This document shows, in pieces, positions 16,306 through 24,425 of a DNA stretch of 64,000 nt (the stretch's first letter is position 1; each line of letters begins with the position of its first letter). A program made the position numbers and the translations under genes. The stretch is from Actinomycetota bacterium (GTDB lineage: Bacteria; Actinomycetota; Actinomycetes; S36-B12; CAIYMF01): contig CANGPO010000003.1 in assembly GCA_947455705.1 (NCBI GenBank), positions 1 to 64,000 of the forward strand, written 5' to 3'. The notes beneath the pieces were generated by a model. That model saw nothing but the letters and a program-made list of their open reading frames with translations. It was not told the origin of the DNA and made no database searches.

Positions 16306-17736
16306 ATTCGCATCCTTGCGATCGATCAAGGCACCTCAGGCACGAAAGCCGTGGTTGTCGACGATGGTGTGGTCATCAGTGAATCCTTCGTCGTCGTGCG
16401 CCCCGACTATTTAGCTGATGGTCGCGTTGAACAGAATCCTCTTGAACTCCTCGAGTCTGTTCGCCAAGCGGGTGCCGAAGCGGTGGGAGCCGTCGGCACG
16501 GTAGATGCCGTTGCTATCGCCAATCAGGGTGAAACGGTGCTCGCATGGGATCAGTCGTCAGGTGAGCCGCTAACGACGGCAATCGTGTGGCAGGACGGAC
16601 GGGCCGCCGACATCTGCGCGGAACTCGTTGAGCACGCGGCATGGATTGGCGAGCGCACAGGTTTGGTTTTGGATCCCTACTTCAGCGCGCCGAAAATGGC
16701 GTGGATTCGTCGGAATCTGACCACTGAAGGTGTCGTTACGACAACGGATACCTGGCTGGTCCATGCGTTAACCCAGGAATACGTCACAGATGTGACAACG
16801 GCCAGTCGCTCACTTGTCCTTGATCTCGATAGTGCTGCCTGGAATCACGAACTGTTGGATGTGTTTTCCCTTGGTGGAGAGCCAATGCCACGCATTGTTG
16901 CTTGTGATGAGTACGTCGGGGTCACAACCGCATTTGGTGGCGAAACTCCGGTGCACGGCTTGATGGTCGATCAGCAGGCGGCACTTTTGGCACAAGACTG
17001 TCGACGAGTCGGTCAAACGAAATGCACCTATGGAACAGGTGCATTCCTGCTGACAGCGGCTGGGAGCGCAGCCCCTCGATCTGGCCATGGACTAACGACC
17101 TCGGTTGCGGCAACTCTTCGGGGGGAGACCACCTACTGTCTCGATGGTCAGGTGTTTACGGCAGGTTCAGCGATGCGATGGCTACATCAGCTTGGCGTTG
17201 TTGAGGATCTGCACCAAACGTTGGCCAGTATCGATGTAGACGCTGCCGAGGAAATTCTCTTTGTGCCCGCGCTGGCGGGGCTTGGCGCACCTTGGTGGCG
17301 TGCTGATGCTGCGGCATCGTTCATCGGATTGACGCTCGCCACCACGCGGCACGATCTGGTGCTTGCCGTCTTGCGTGGAATTGCGGCGCAGGTTGTTGAC
17401 GTGATTGGCGTTGCCAGTACGGATACCGGTCACGGGGTTGATGTTCTTCGTGTGGACGGTGGGCTTGCCAACTCCGCTCCGTTCATGCAACTTCAAGCTG
17501 ATCTCGCGCAGGTACCGGTTGAGGTTTATCCCTCACCGAATGCCACTGCGCTAGGAGTGGCTGCCGCGGCACGAATCGGGATGATGCCCGGTGAATCTGT
17601 CGGCTCCATAGTCGGATCGTGGACACCGGCTTCTCGGTACGAACCTCGATGGTCAGCTGATCGGGCCGCTGATTATGTCGCTCGGTGGCGACGTGCAGTG
17701 GCGAACTCTCTGACCAATGACGGTGACGCCTCATGA
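16306..17736 (+). CDS. glpK: Glycerol kinase-like FGGY kinase, apparent ATT start
   Basis: The FGGY N-terminal phosphate loop is complete only if translation starts at ATT 16306: RILAIDQGTSGTKAVVV follows directly. An ideal AGGAGG lies six bases upstream of the ATT. An in-frame TGA five codons upstream (16291-16293) leaves no ATG, GTG or TTG. The next GTG (16351) would cut off the ATP-binding motif. The 476 residues include NQGETVLAWD, GLMVDQQAALLAQ, CTYGTGAFLL and GLGAPWW, all glycerol-kinase-like. It phosphorylates glycerol (or a related polyol) with ATP. Its stop overlaps the next start by four bases. Confidence 0.85.
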   Translation: MRILAIDQGTSGTKAVVVDDGVVISESFVVVRPDYLADGRVEQNPLELLESVRQAGAEAVGAVGTVDAVAIANQGETVLAWDQSSGEPLTTAIVWQDGRAADICAELVEHAAWIGERTGLVLDPYFSAPKMAWIRRNLTTEGVVTTTDTWLVHALTQEYVTDVTTASRSLVLDLDSAAWNHELLDVFSLGGEPMPRIVACDEYVGVTTAFGGETPVHGLMVDQQAALLAQDCRRVGQTKCTYGTGAFLLTAAGSAAPRSGHGLTTSVAATLRGETTYCLDGQVFTAGSAMRWLHQLGVVEDLHQTLASIDVDAAEEILFVPALAGLGAPWWRADAAASFIGLTLATTRHDLVLAVLRGIAAQVVDVIGVASTDTGHGVDVLRVDGGLANSAPFMQLQADLAQVPVEVYPSPNATALGVAAAARIGMMPGESVGSIVGSWTPASRYEPRWSADRAADYVARWRRAVANSLTNDGDAS

Positions 17737-19175
17737 GTCCGGTGACGTGGTCGGGCGCTATGAATGGCAGTCCAGAGGTGTTTGATGTCGTGGTGATCGG
17801 CGGTGGCATCGTCGGATGCGCTGTTGCAAGAGAACTTACCGGCTTCGAGCTCACCGTTGGCTTAATCGAGGCCCGGTCCGACATCGGTGATGTGACCAGC
17901 AAAGCTAACACTGCGATCTTGCACACCGGTTTTGATGCAACTCCGGGATCCCTTGAATCGCAACTGGTTCGACGAGGTTACGAATTACTCAGTGCCTATG
18001 CCCCGACGGCTGGTATTCCGATCGAGCGGACAGGTGCGTTGCTCGTGGCGTGGACGGATGAAGAACTCACTACACTTCCGAAACTCGCCGACAAGGCCCG
18101 CCAGAACGGATACGAACACGCGGTTCTTGTTGATGCGCAAGAGGTTTATCGTCGCGAACCGCGTTTAGGTCCCGGTGCTCTGGGTGGCTTGGCCATTCCT
18201 GATGAGTCGATTATCTGTTCGTGGACAAGTGCGCTCGCGTACGTAACGGAGGCTGTCGGGCGTGGTCTTCATCTACTACTTGACCAGCGGGTGACGGGGC
18301 TGGAGGTGAACGATTCCGTTACGAAAATCCAGACGACGCGTGGTGCCGTTCACGCTCGGTGGGTGATCAACGCGGCAGGACATGGTGCCGACGTGATTGA
18401 TCGACACCTTGGCTATGACCGATTTACGGTCGTCCCGCGCAAGGGTGAACTCATCGTGTTCGACAAACTTGCCCGCGAACTCGTCAACTCAATCGTGCTA
18501 CCCGTTCCGTCGTCGCTGGGTAAGGGGGTTCTGGTCAGTCCGACGATTTATGGCAACGTCATGTTGGGGCCGACGTCTGAGAACATCATCGATCGTTCGG
18601 ACACCTCGACGACCCCGGCAGGATTGGAATTCCTTTTCGAGAAAGGGGTTCGCATTATGCCCACACTTCTCACCGAGGAGATCACTGCGACGTACGCCGG
18701 CTTAAGGGCATCCACCGAGCACGACGACTTTGTGATTGATCTCGATGGTCAACGCAGGTACATCCTTCTCGGTGGTATTCGCTCAACTGGACTCACCGCG
18801 TCGATGGCCCTGGCCGAACATGTTGTTGAGTTGATGAACAATGCCGGTGAGATGCTGGCTCCGCGGTCAGGCCTGCCGCCCGTGCCCCGCATGCCGTCTA
18901 TTGGCCAAGCGACGGAGCGTCCATTTCAGGACGCGCCGCGAATTGATCTCGATGCTGAATACGGGCGGATAGTTTGTTTTTGTGAGCGGGTTAGCCGCGG
19001 CGAGATACGAGATGCGTTGGAAAGTGTTGTGCCACCAACTGATCTCGACGGGCTACGCCGTCGCACTCGGGCGCTCATGGGGCGGTGCCAGGGTTTCTAT
19101 TGCGCAGCCGAAGTCGAGGCCTTACTCGACAAGGGCGCCTCGGGTCGCGGTGGGCACCCAGAGGAGACGTCGTGA
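17733..19175 (+). CDS. FAD-dependent glycerol-3-phosphate dehydrogenase with BFD-like [2Fe-2S] domain
   Basis: The 480-residue protein begins with a Rossmann FAD motif (VVVIGGGIVGCAVAREL, ~19-35) and continues as a DAO-type oxidase with NTAILHTGFDATPGSL and GLRASTEHDDFVI. The C-terminal 70 residues form a BFD-like cluster domain: CFCERVSRGEI, then GRCQGFYCAAEVEALL, giving C-x-C and C-x4-C. This architecture is GlpA-type glycerol-3-phosphate dehydrogenase, which passes electrons to a partner flavoprotein. ATGA overlaps join it to glpK and a GTGA overlap to the next gene. Confidence 0.85.
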   Translation: MSPVTWSGAMNGSPEVFDVVVIGGGIVGCAVARELTGFELTVGLIEARSDIGDVTSKANTAILHTGFDATPGSLESQLVRRGYELLSAYAPTAGIPIERTGALLVAWTDEELTTLPKLADKARQNGYEHAVLVDAQEVYRREPRLGPGALGGLAIPDESIICSWTSALAYVTEAVGRGLHLLLDQRVTGLEVNDSVTKIQTTRGAVHARWVINAAGHGADVIDRHLGYDRFTVVPRKGELIVFDKLARELVNSIVLPVPSSLGKGVLVSPTIYGNVMLGPTSENIIDRSDTSTTPAGLEFLFEKGVRIMPTLLTEEITATYAGLRASTEHDDFVIDLDGQRRYILLGGIRSTGLTASMALAEHVVELMNNAGEMLAPRSGLPPVPRMPSIGQATERPFQDAPRIDLDAEYGRIVCFCERVSRGEIRDALESVVPPTDLDGLRRRTRALMGRCQGFYCAAEVEALLDKGASGRGGHPEETS

Positions 19176-20407
19176 TCACGCAACGTTGTGATGTCCTCAT
19201 TATCGGTGGTGGACCATCTGGTCTCACGGCGGCGGCCAATCTTGCCGGAGATCACCACGTGGTGGTCCTGGAACGTGAGAGGTTCGGCGGTGGGATACCG
19301 CGTCATAGTGATCACACGGGATATGGAATCCGCGATCTTCATCGAGTGATGTCCGGACCTGCATATGCCAAGCGCCTCGTCGACACAGCTCTTGCGTCAG
19401 GTGTTGATCTGCGCACTGAGTCGATGATGACGTCATGGATCGGCGAACGGTCCGTGGCGGTGACCTCACCGCAGGGCCGATACGAGTTGGCGGCCACCGC
19501 GATCATCCTTGCCACAGGTGCGCGTGAGCGTCCGCGGTCTGCTCGTCTGGTTGCCGGTGATCGACCGGCCGGAGTCTTCACGACCGGTGCGTTGCAAAAC
19601 CTCGTCCACCTTCACCACCGATCACCCGGAAGCAAAGCGGTGGTGGTCGGAAGTGAGTTGGTAAGTTGGTCGGCCGTTCTTACCCTGCGTGAAGCGGGCT
19701 GCGAGACGGTCGAAATGATCACCGACCGCGAGCGGTCTGAGTCGTATGCGGCATTTCATCACGTCGCCAAGCGGGTGCTGTCGACGCCCGTGTCGACGCT
19801 CACGCGAGTGCGTCGCATTGTCGGCCGCGATCGTGTGGAAGCGGTGGAACTTGAGCACCTTGCATCGGGCGCTGTTCGAACTGTCCCATGCGACACCATC
19901 GTGTTTACCGGGGATTGGATCCCCGACAATGAACTTGCACGTCTTGGTGGCATAGAACTCGCCGCCGGCTCACTCGCACCCGCCGTTGACACCACGCTGC
20001 GTACGTCACGTCCGGGAGTATTCGCGATCGGAAATCTGGTCCATCCTGTCGATACCGCGGATGTATGCGCTCAGGACGGCCACCATGTCGCCCAGGGTGT
20101 GCGCGAGCTCCTGCACGGACGACAGAACGAGTCGGCCAACATCGCAATCACTGTGGATTCACCCCTGCGTTGGGTTTCCCCGTCCCGCATCTGGCGAGTT
20201 GACGTCGCGCCGGCCCGTCGACGCCTCCTGCTTTGGACCGATGAGTATCGACCCGTCGCGAAGTTGACTGCCACTCAAGCTGATGGGGTGATCGGTCGCA
20301 TCACCCTGCCATGGCCGGCTGCGCCCGGTCGAGTGCTTCGGGTGCCGTGGTCATTGCTAGCCAACGTGGACCCCGACGGTGGAGATGTCGGGATTCGGTT
20401 GGGCTGA
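19172..20407 (+). CDS. FAD/NAD(P)-dependent oxidoreductase partner of the glycerol-3-phosphate dehydrogenase
   Basis: The start is GTG 19172, with GAGGAG five bases upstream and a GTGA overlap with the previous stop; the longer frame from 19085 is unsupported. The 411-residue protein has CDVLIIGGGPSGLTAAANLA (FAD), ILATGARERPR, VVVGSELVSW (second nucleotide fold) and GVFAIGNLVHPVDTADVC (redox-chain C-terminus). It resembles the NADH-oxidase-like proteins that follow GlpA-like enzymes in Thermotoga and Clostridium glycerol operons. It probably moves electrons between the dehydrogenase and NAD(P) or a quinone. The small DUF1667 protein often found third in those operons is absent. Confidence 0.8.
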   Translation: MITQRCDVLIIGGGPSGLTAAANLAGDHHVVVLERERFGGGIPRHSDHTGYGIRDLHRVMSGPAYAKRLVDTALASGVDLRTESMMTSWIGERSVAVTSPQGRYELAATAIILATGARERPRSARLVAGDRPAGVFTTGALQNLVHLHHRSPGSKAVVVGSELVSWSAVLTLREAGCETVEMITDRERSESYAAFHHVAKRVLSTPVSTLTRVRRIVGRDRVEAVELEHLASGAVRTVPCDTIVFTGDWIPDNELARLGGIELAAGSLAPAVDTTLRTSRPGVFAIGNLVHPVDTADVCAQDGHHVAQGVRELLHGRQNESANIAITVDSPLRWVSPSRIWRVDVAPARRRLLLWTDEYRPVAKLTATQADGVIGRITLPWPAAPGRVLRVPWSLLANVDPDGGDVGIRLG

Positions 20408-20433
20408 CGGTTACGTTGATGATCACAAAGTCG

Positions 20434-20456
20434 CAACTTTCCGACCGCGAAAGTTG
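20434..20456 (+). terminator. Hairpin after the glycerol operon
   Basis: CAACTTTC (20434-20441) pairs perfectly with GAAAGTTG (20449-20456) across a seven-base loop, 27 bases after the last stop. There is no U-run, so it is either a U-less terminator or part of the next gene's upstream region. Confidence 0.4.
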
Positions 20457-20543
20457 GGCACCGTAGGGATCGAGGACGTAGGGTAGTAATGCATCTTGAT
20501 TGTGTTTGCCCCCCGCATACGGCACTGACTAAAGGAACGAGTC

Positions 20544-21494
20544 TTGGAGTTCGACGAGAACGCGCAGCTTGATACGTCGCAGATCAATGACATCCGAAGT
20601 CAGGGTGGTTCGGGCGGCGGCACTTTTGGTGGAGCCGGTGCATCAGGTGGCCCCAACATGGGTGCCGTTGTCGGTGCGAGCATGGTCAGCAAGATGTTCG
20701 GTGGCGGCATCGGCGGATTGATTGCTGTTGGTGTGCTGTTTTTCATCTTGAATAGTTGCTCGCAGTCGAATCAGGCCCAGACTCAATCGCAGGTCCAAAA
20801 CCCAGCCAGCGGTGTCCAAAATATTGCGTCCACCTGTGTGACGGGCGCGGATGCCAACACCAAGCCGGATTGCCGGATCGTTGCCGCCGTTAACAGCACG
20901 CAGGCTTACTGGTCGAAGGCACTTGCTGGCTCCAAGACTCCGTATCGTAAAGCGCCCACCGTGTTCTTCCGTGGTTCAGTCAAGACGGCGTGTGGCCCGG
21001 CTACCGCTGCAGTTGGCCCGTTCTACTGTCCGGGCGATGAGAAGGTCTATATCGATCTTGGATTCTTCGATCAGTTGCGACGCGACTTCGGCGCCAACGG
21101 CGGCCCATTTGCCGAGACGTACGTGATCGCTCATGAATACGGACATCACGTCCAACACGTCGTCGGATTCGACAAACTCGTAGGCAAGGATCGAAGCGGT
21201 CCCAAGAGTGGCTCTGTTCGACTTGAGTTGCAGGCGGATTGCTTCGCCGGGGTGTGGGCTCGGAACGCGGTGGCCACCGGCTTCGTCAAGTCCATTACGC
21301 AGGCTGACATCGATGACGGCCTGAACGCCGCCTCGGTGATCGGTGACGATCGCATCATGCAGACCGCCGGTCAGCGGGTTAACCCGGAGAAGTTCACCCA
21401 TGGCACCTCGGCTCAACGCCAGCGCTGGCTCACGCAGGGTTACACCACGGGTGATCCCAACAAATGCGATACCTGGAACACCAATCAGCTCTAG
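20544..21494 (+). CDS. Membrane-anchored neutral zinc metallopeptidase (YpfJ/KPN_02809 family)
   Basis: The start is TTG 20544, preceded by AAAGGAA at good spacing. The 316-residue protein has a Gly-rich cytoplasmic N-terminus, one membrane helix (~56-70), and an external domain with the zinc site HEYGHH (197-202) and downstream LQADCFAGVWA, which gives the third ligand region. Paired cysteines (99/110, 150/162) fit an extracytoplasmic location. The length is typical. The substrate is unknown. Confidence 0.85.
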   Translation: MEFDENAQLDTSQINDIRSQGGSGGGTFGGAGASGGPNMGAVVGASMVSKMFGGGIGGLIAVGVLFFILNSCSQSNQAQTQSQVQNPASGVQNIASTCVTGADANTKPDCRIVAAVNSTQAYWSKALAGSKTPYRKAPTVFFRGSVKTACGPATAAVGPFYCPGDEKVYIDLGFFDQLRRDFGANGGPFAETYVIAHEYGHHVQHVVGFDKLVGKDRSGPKSGSVRLELQADCFAGVWARNAVATGFVKSITQADIDDGLNAASVIGDDRIMQTAGQRVNPEKFTHGTSAQRQRWLTQGYTTGDPNKCDTWNTNQL

Positions 21495-21711
21495 AGGTTG
21501 ATGTACGATTTGTCCCTTTCGCGCTAAAATGGACGTGGGAATGGTTCCCCAAGAACGATCATTCTTGACGATTCTTATCTAATTCAAAGGTGTAATTCGA
21601 CCCTTCTGGTACGACCCTCGGGTTGGTGTAGCCGATGATTAAGACATACGGGAAATCAATTCCGTACTAGGCACATCGCTTGGATGGGCTGTCAACGACG
21701 GGAGGTCAGCC
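21495..21711 (+). other. Long structured leader upstream of the flavin operon
   Basis: These 217 bases hold no convincing ORF. A TAAAAT box (21525-21530) could start a transcript with a ~170-base leader. It contains a small hairpin (CAAGAA/TTCTTG, 21550-21567) and an imperfect one around TACGGGAA/TTCCGTA (~21648-21667). A GGGAGG ribosome site lies just before the ATG at 21712. I tried to fit it to FMN and c-di-AMP riboswitch patterns and could not. Confidence 0.3.
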
Positions 21712-22206
21712 ATGAAGCGCACAAGCCGACTTATGGCGACCGGACTAGCTGCCACGGGAGTCGTGGCTACCGCTGGTGTGGCCACGGGAATGGGATTGCC
21801 GCAGGGAGCAGCACCCACCTCATCAACCACTGCGTCCGTCGTTCGTAATCAAGCCACCTCCGCCGTCATGGCCGATCTTGAGCGTCAACTGGCCGACCTC
21901 AGGGATCAAACAGGTGTGCTCAGTGCTGAAGCGCGCGCAGCAGCGGCGTCACTTCGATTGGCCAAACATGCCCAGTTGGTTGCCCTTCAGCGGGCTGCCG
22001 CCGATGCGGCGGCAGCCGCGGTACGACGCAAGGCCGCGCAGCAGGCCGCCGATGCGGCACGTTTGAAGGCCGCCACGCGGGCAGCGTCGACACCGAAGGC
22101 GACGTACAGCTCCTCGAGCTCGCAAGCTCCTCAATCTCACGGTTCAACCGGTGCAAGCGGATCGTCCTCCTCAAACAGCGAAGACGAAGGTGGCACTGAT
22201 GACTAA
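21712..22206 (+). CDS. Small exported coiled-coil protein with TGASGS tail, candidate flavinylated carrier
   Basis: The 164-residue protein has a signal peptide or anchor (residues 1-30), a heptad-like Ala-rich helix (52-125) and a Ser-rich tail. At 144-150 the tail reads GSTGASG, followed by S, so residues 146-151 fit the (S/T)-G-A-(S/T)-x-(S/T) site to which ApbE attaches FMN in NqrC/RnfG-type proteins. The gene is three positions upstream of apbE in one operon. The FMN-binding fold normally surrounding the site is absent. No known family is recognised. It overlaps the next gene by eight bases. Confidence 0.6.
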   Translation: MKRTSRLMATGLAATGVVATAGVATGMGLPQGAAPTSSTTASVVRNQATSAVMADLERQLADLRDQTGVLSAEARAAAASLRLAKHAQLVALQRAAADAAAAAVRRKAAQQAADAARLKAATRAASTPKATYSSSSSQAPQSHGSTGASGSSSSNSEDEGGTDD

Positions 22207-22669
22207 TCGTGGAACACGGGCGCGATGGACCACCGCGGCCCTTATCGCCCCCACTGCCGCTGCGCTTTTCACGGGGACAACCGTGTGGGCAGCGGGTCAC
22301 CAACCTGCCCCAGCCGTTAAGGCAGCGCCGAAGGTGGCAGCGACGCCAGATCCAGCCGTCGTCGCATTACGTCAGGAAGTGGCAACGAACGCAGCGCAGG
22401 TGGCAAGTCTGCGTAAAACGGTCGCATCGCTGAAGAAGCAAGCCGATGCCATTGTTACCGGGACCCCGGGAACGGCAAAGAAGTCGTCCAAGGCCAGCAG
22501 TTCCTCTGCATCATCTACTGGGTCATCCACGGTGACAAAGAAGAAGTCAAAGAAGAAGAAGTCGAGTTCGTCATCGTCTTCATCTGGATCGAGTAATTCA
22601 GGTGGATCGTCAACGTACGTCGCACCGCCGCCGGCCCAGGGCTCGACCGGTGCCTCAGGAGCACCGTAG
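22199..22669 (+). CDS. Second small exported protein with GSTGASG tail, candidate flavinylated carrier
   Basis: The start is ATG 22199, overlapping the previous stop, with AAGG upstream; the longer frame from 22151 is unsupported. The 156-residue protein has a signal peptide or anchor (~8-33), a short helix (~52-85), a Lys/Ser-rich linker (95-138) and the C-terminus GSTGASGAP. Residues 148-154 repeat the seven-residue motif of the preceding protein, but four of the seven codons differ synonymously. That points to selection on the peptide and not to a recent DNA copy. The last position of the flavinylation consensus is Ala here, so modification is less certain. Confidence 0.6.
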   Translation: MTNRGTRARWTTAALIAPTAAALFTGTTVWAAGHQPAPAVKAAPKVAATPDPAVVALRQEVATNAAQVASLRKTVASLKKQADAIVTGTPGTAKKSSKASSSSASSTGSSTVTKKKSKKKKSSSSSSSSGSSNSGGSSTYVAPPPAQGSTGASGAP

Positions 22670-22672
22670 GCC

Positions 22673-23653
22673 ATGACGACTCACGTCAGCCCGACTGACA
22701 GCGAGTCTGATCTTCGGACGTCGTTTACCTCTATGGCCTCGCAGGTTCGATTCTGGGTTCATCACCCGAACACCGAGGCAGCGGTTCTGGCGGAACGCGC
22801 GCAAAGAGTCTTTGAATCCGTTGCATCCTCGTGTACCCGGTTCGATCCGTCGAGTGCATTGATGCGGGCGAATACTGCTGCGAAGAACTGGGCGACCCTG
22901 CCGGTCGAATGCTACGACGCCATAGCCGCTGCATACGACGCACATCGGTTCACCCTTGGGCTCTTCGATCCGCGCACTCTTGAAACGTTGACGGAACTGG
23001 GCTACGAATCAACACTTCCATTTGAGTCACAAGAGATTTCGCTGACGACCTCGGCTGTCGCGGTCGGTGCGAAGGAACATCGCATTCGACCATGGAAGCC
23101 TTCGTTCGATCTGGCGAGGCATGCTGTGCGAGTGGGGGATCGCCCCATAGATCTAGGTGGCATCGGTAAAGGCTTGGCGGTTCGGTGGAGCGCTGACGTA
23201 CTTCGTGACGCCGGTGATGCGGTGCTGATCGAAGCTGGTGGAGATGTCATGGCACTCGGTGCCGGTCCGAACGGTGACGGTTGGATGATCTCGGTGGAGA
23301 ATCCAAGCTCAGGATCGGATCCCGTCGCAGTGTTGCGATTGACCGATCGGGCAGTGGCTACATCATCGACCAGGATTCGATCGTGGGTTGTCGATGGTGA
23401 GCAGGTGCATCACATCATCGATCCGCGCACCCGTCGTCCGGCACAGTCTTTTCTTCGTGCCGTCACGGTCGTGCATAGCGACCCGGCTGACGCTGAGGTC
23501 TGGAGCAAGTCTCTCTTTATCGCGGGTCGTAGTCAGATCCGAAAGCTCTCTGACGACAAGGGATTAGCCGCGCTCTGGGTCGATGTGGATGGCCGCATGA
23601 CCATGAGTCGAGCGATGCGAGAATTTGTCGCATGGCAGGTTTCAGATGTCTGA
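22673..23653 (+). CDS. apbE: ApbE family FAD:protein FMN transferase
   Basis: The 326-residue protein has the ApbE hallmarks: CTRFDPSSALMRANT near residue 55, LFDPRTLETLTELGY, DLGGIGKGLAV (the FAD/Mg region), LIEAGGDVMALG and HHIIDPRTRRPA. The enzyme transfers FMN from FAD to a Thr or Ser in target proteins. I see no signal peptide or lipobox at the N-terminus. Three bases separate it from the small GSTGASG protein upstream and it overlaps the cytochrome b gene downstream, so the targets are likely in the same operon. Confidence 0.9.
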   Translation: MTTHVSPTDSESDLRTSFTSMASQVRFWVHHPNTEAAVLAERAQRVFESVASSCTRFDPSSALMRANTAAKNWATLPVECYDAIAAAYDAHRFTLGLFDPRTLETLTELGYESTLPFESQEISLTTSAVAVGAKEHRIRPWKPSFDLARHAVRVGDRPIDLGGIGKGLAVRWSADVLRDAGDAVLIEAGGDVMALGAGPNGDGWMISVENPSSGSDPVAVLRLTDRAVATSSTRIRSWVVDGEQVHHIIDPRTRRPAQSFLRAVTVVHSDPADAEVWSKSLFIAGRSQIRKLSDDKGLAALWVDVDGRMTMSRAMREFVAWQVSDV

Positions 23654-24425
23654 TAAATCAGCCCGGTCGGCAGTTACCCAGCATCCGCGTGCTTTTGCTC
23701 GAGGTGCGGGATTGGTGCTCGGTATCACGTTCAGCGCCGTCGCTACGTCCTTTCTGATCGGCACGGCCGTTGCATCCATCGCATCTGATCGCATGGCACC
23801 GTGGATCCTAGGTAGAGCAGCCGGAATCTCGTCGTATCTCCTGCTTGTCGCTCTCGTGGTCATGGGCCTTCTCCTATCGCATCCCCGGCGAGCGCAATGG
23901 AATCGGCCAAGCTCAGCCACTCGAATCCGCATACACGTGAGCCTGTCTGTTTTCACCCTTGTGTTCGTGGTACTGCACATTGTTGTCCTTGCGACAGACA
24001 AGTACGCCGGCGTGGGCTGGTGGGGCTCCTTCGTTCCCATGGGCTCGTCTTATCGTCCAGTGGCGGTAACCCTTGGCGTTATTGGGTTGTACGCGGGCTT
24101 GATCGCAGGGCTCACAGCTGCTTTTGCTGGTCGGGTATCGCAGCGGGTCTGGTGGCCGCTGCACAAAGTGGCAATAGTGTCGCTGGTGCTCGTCTGGCTA
24201 CATGGAGTACTTGCGGGCGTCGATACGCCAACACTTCTGGGCATGTACATCGTGACGGGCGCGTCGGTGTTGGTTCTTGCGATCACTCGTTACGTCGCCA
24301 AGAGCAATAGCGACGATCTGGCCGAGTTGGAAGCAGCTCAGGCCCACGAGCTCATCTTGCATCCGCCAAAGAGTTCGCAGCGAGGTTCGTCTGGGCGTCG
24401 ATCATCCGATGGTCGTTTCCTATGA
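23646..24425 (+). CDS. Ferric-reductase-like transmembrane cytochrome b
   Basis: The start is ATG 23646 inside the end of apbE. The 259-residue protein has six hydrophobic segments. Two pairs of histidines are placed one helix turn-set apart for two stacked hemes: HVSLSVFTLVFVVLH (spacing 14) and HKVAIVSLVLVWLH (spacing 13), the pattern of ferric reductases and NADPH oxidases. No flavin or NAD domain is attached. That role probably falls to the NuoF-like protein and ferredoxin inside the cell and a flavin carrier outside. Confidence 0.85.
   Translation: MSDKSARSAVTQHPRAFARGAGLVLGITFSAVATSFLIGTAVASIASDRMAPWILGRAAGISSYLLLVALVVMGLLLSHPRRAQWNRPSSATRIRIHVSLSVFTLVFVVLHIVVLATDKYAGVGWWGSFVPMGSSYRPVAVTLGVIGLYAGLIAGLTAAFAGRVSQRVWWPLHKVAIVSLVLVWLHGVLAGVDTPTLLGMYIVTGASVLVLAITRYVAKSNSDDLAELEAAQAHELILHPPKSSQRGSSGRRSSDGRFL

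Noticed and set aside
16351-17736. glpK starting at GTG 16351
   Set aside because: It would remove the phosphate-binding motif; no ribosome site precedes it, whereas AGGAGG fits ATT 16306.
21495-21711. FMN or c-di-AMP riboswitch before the flavin operon
   Set aside because: The conserved core sequences I know for these classes are not present.
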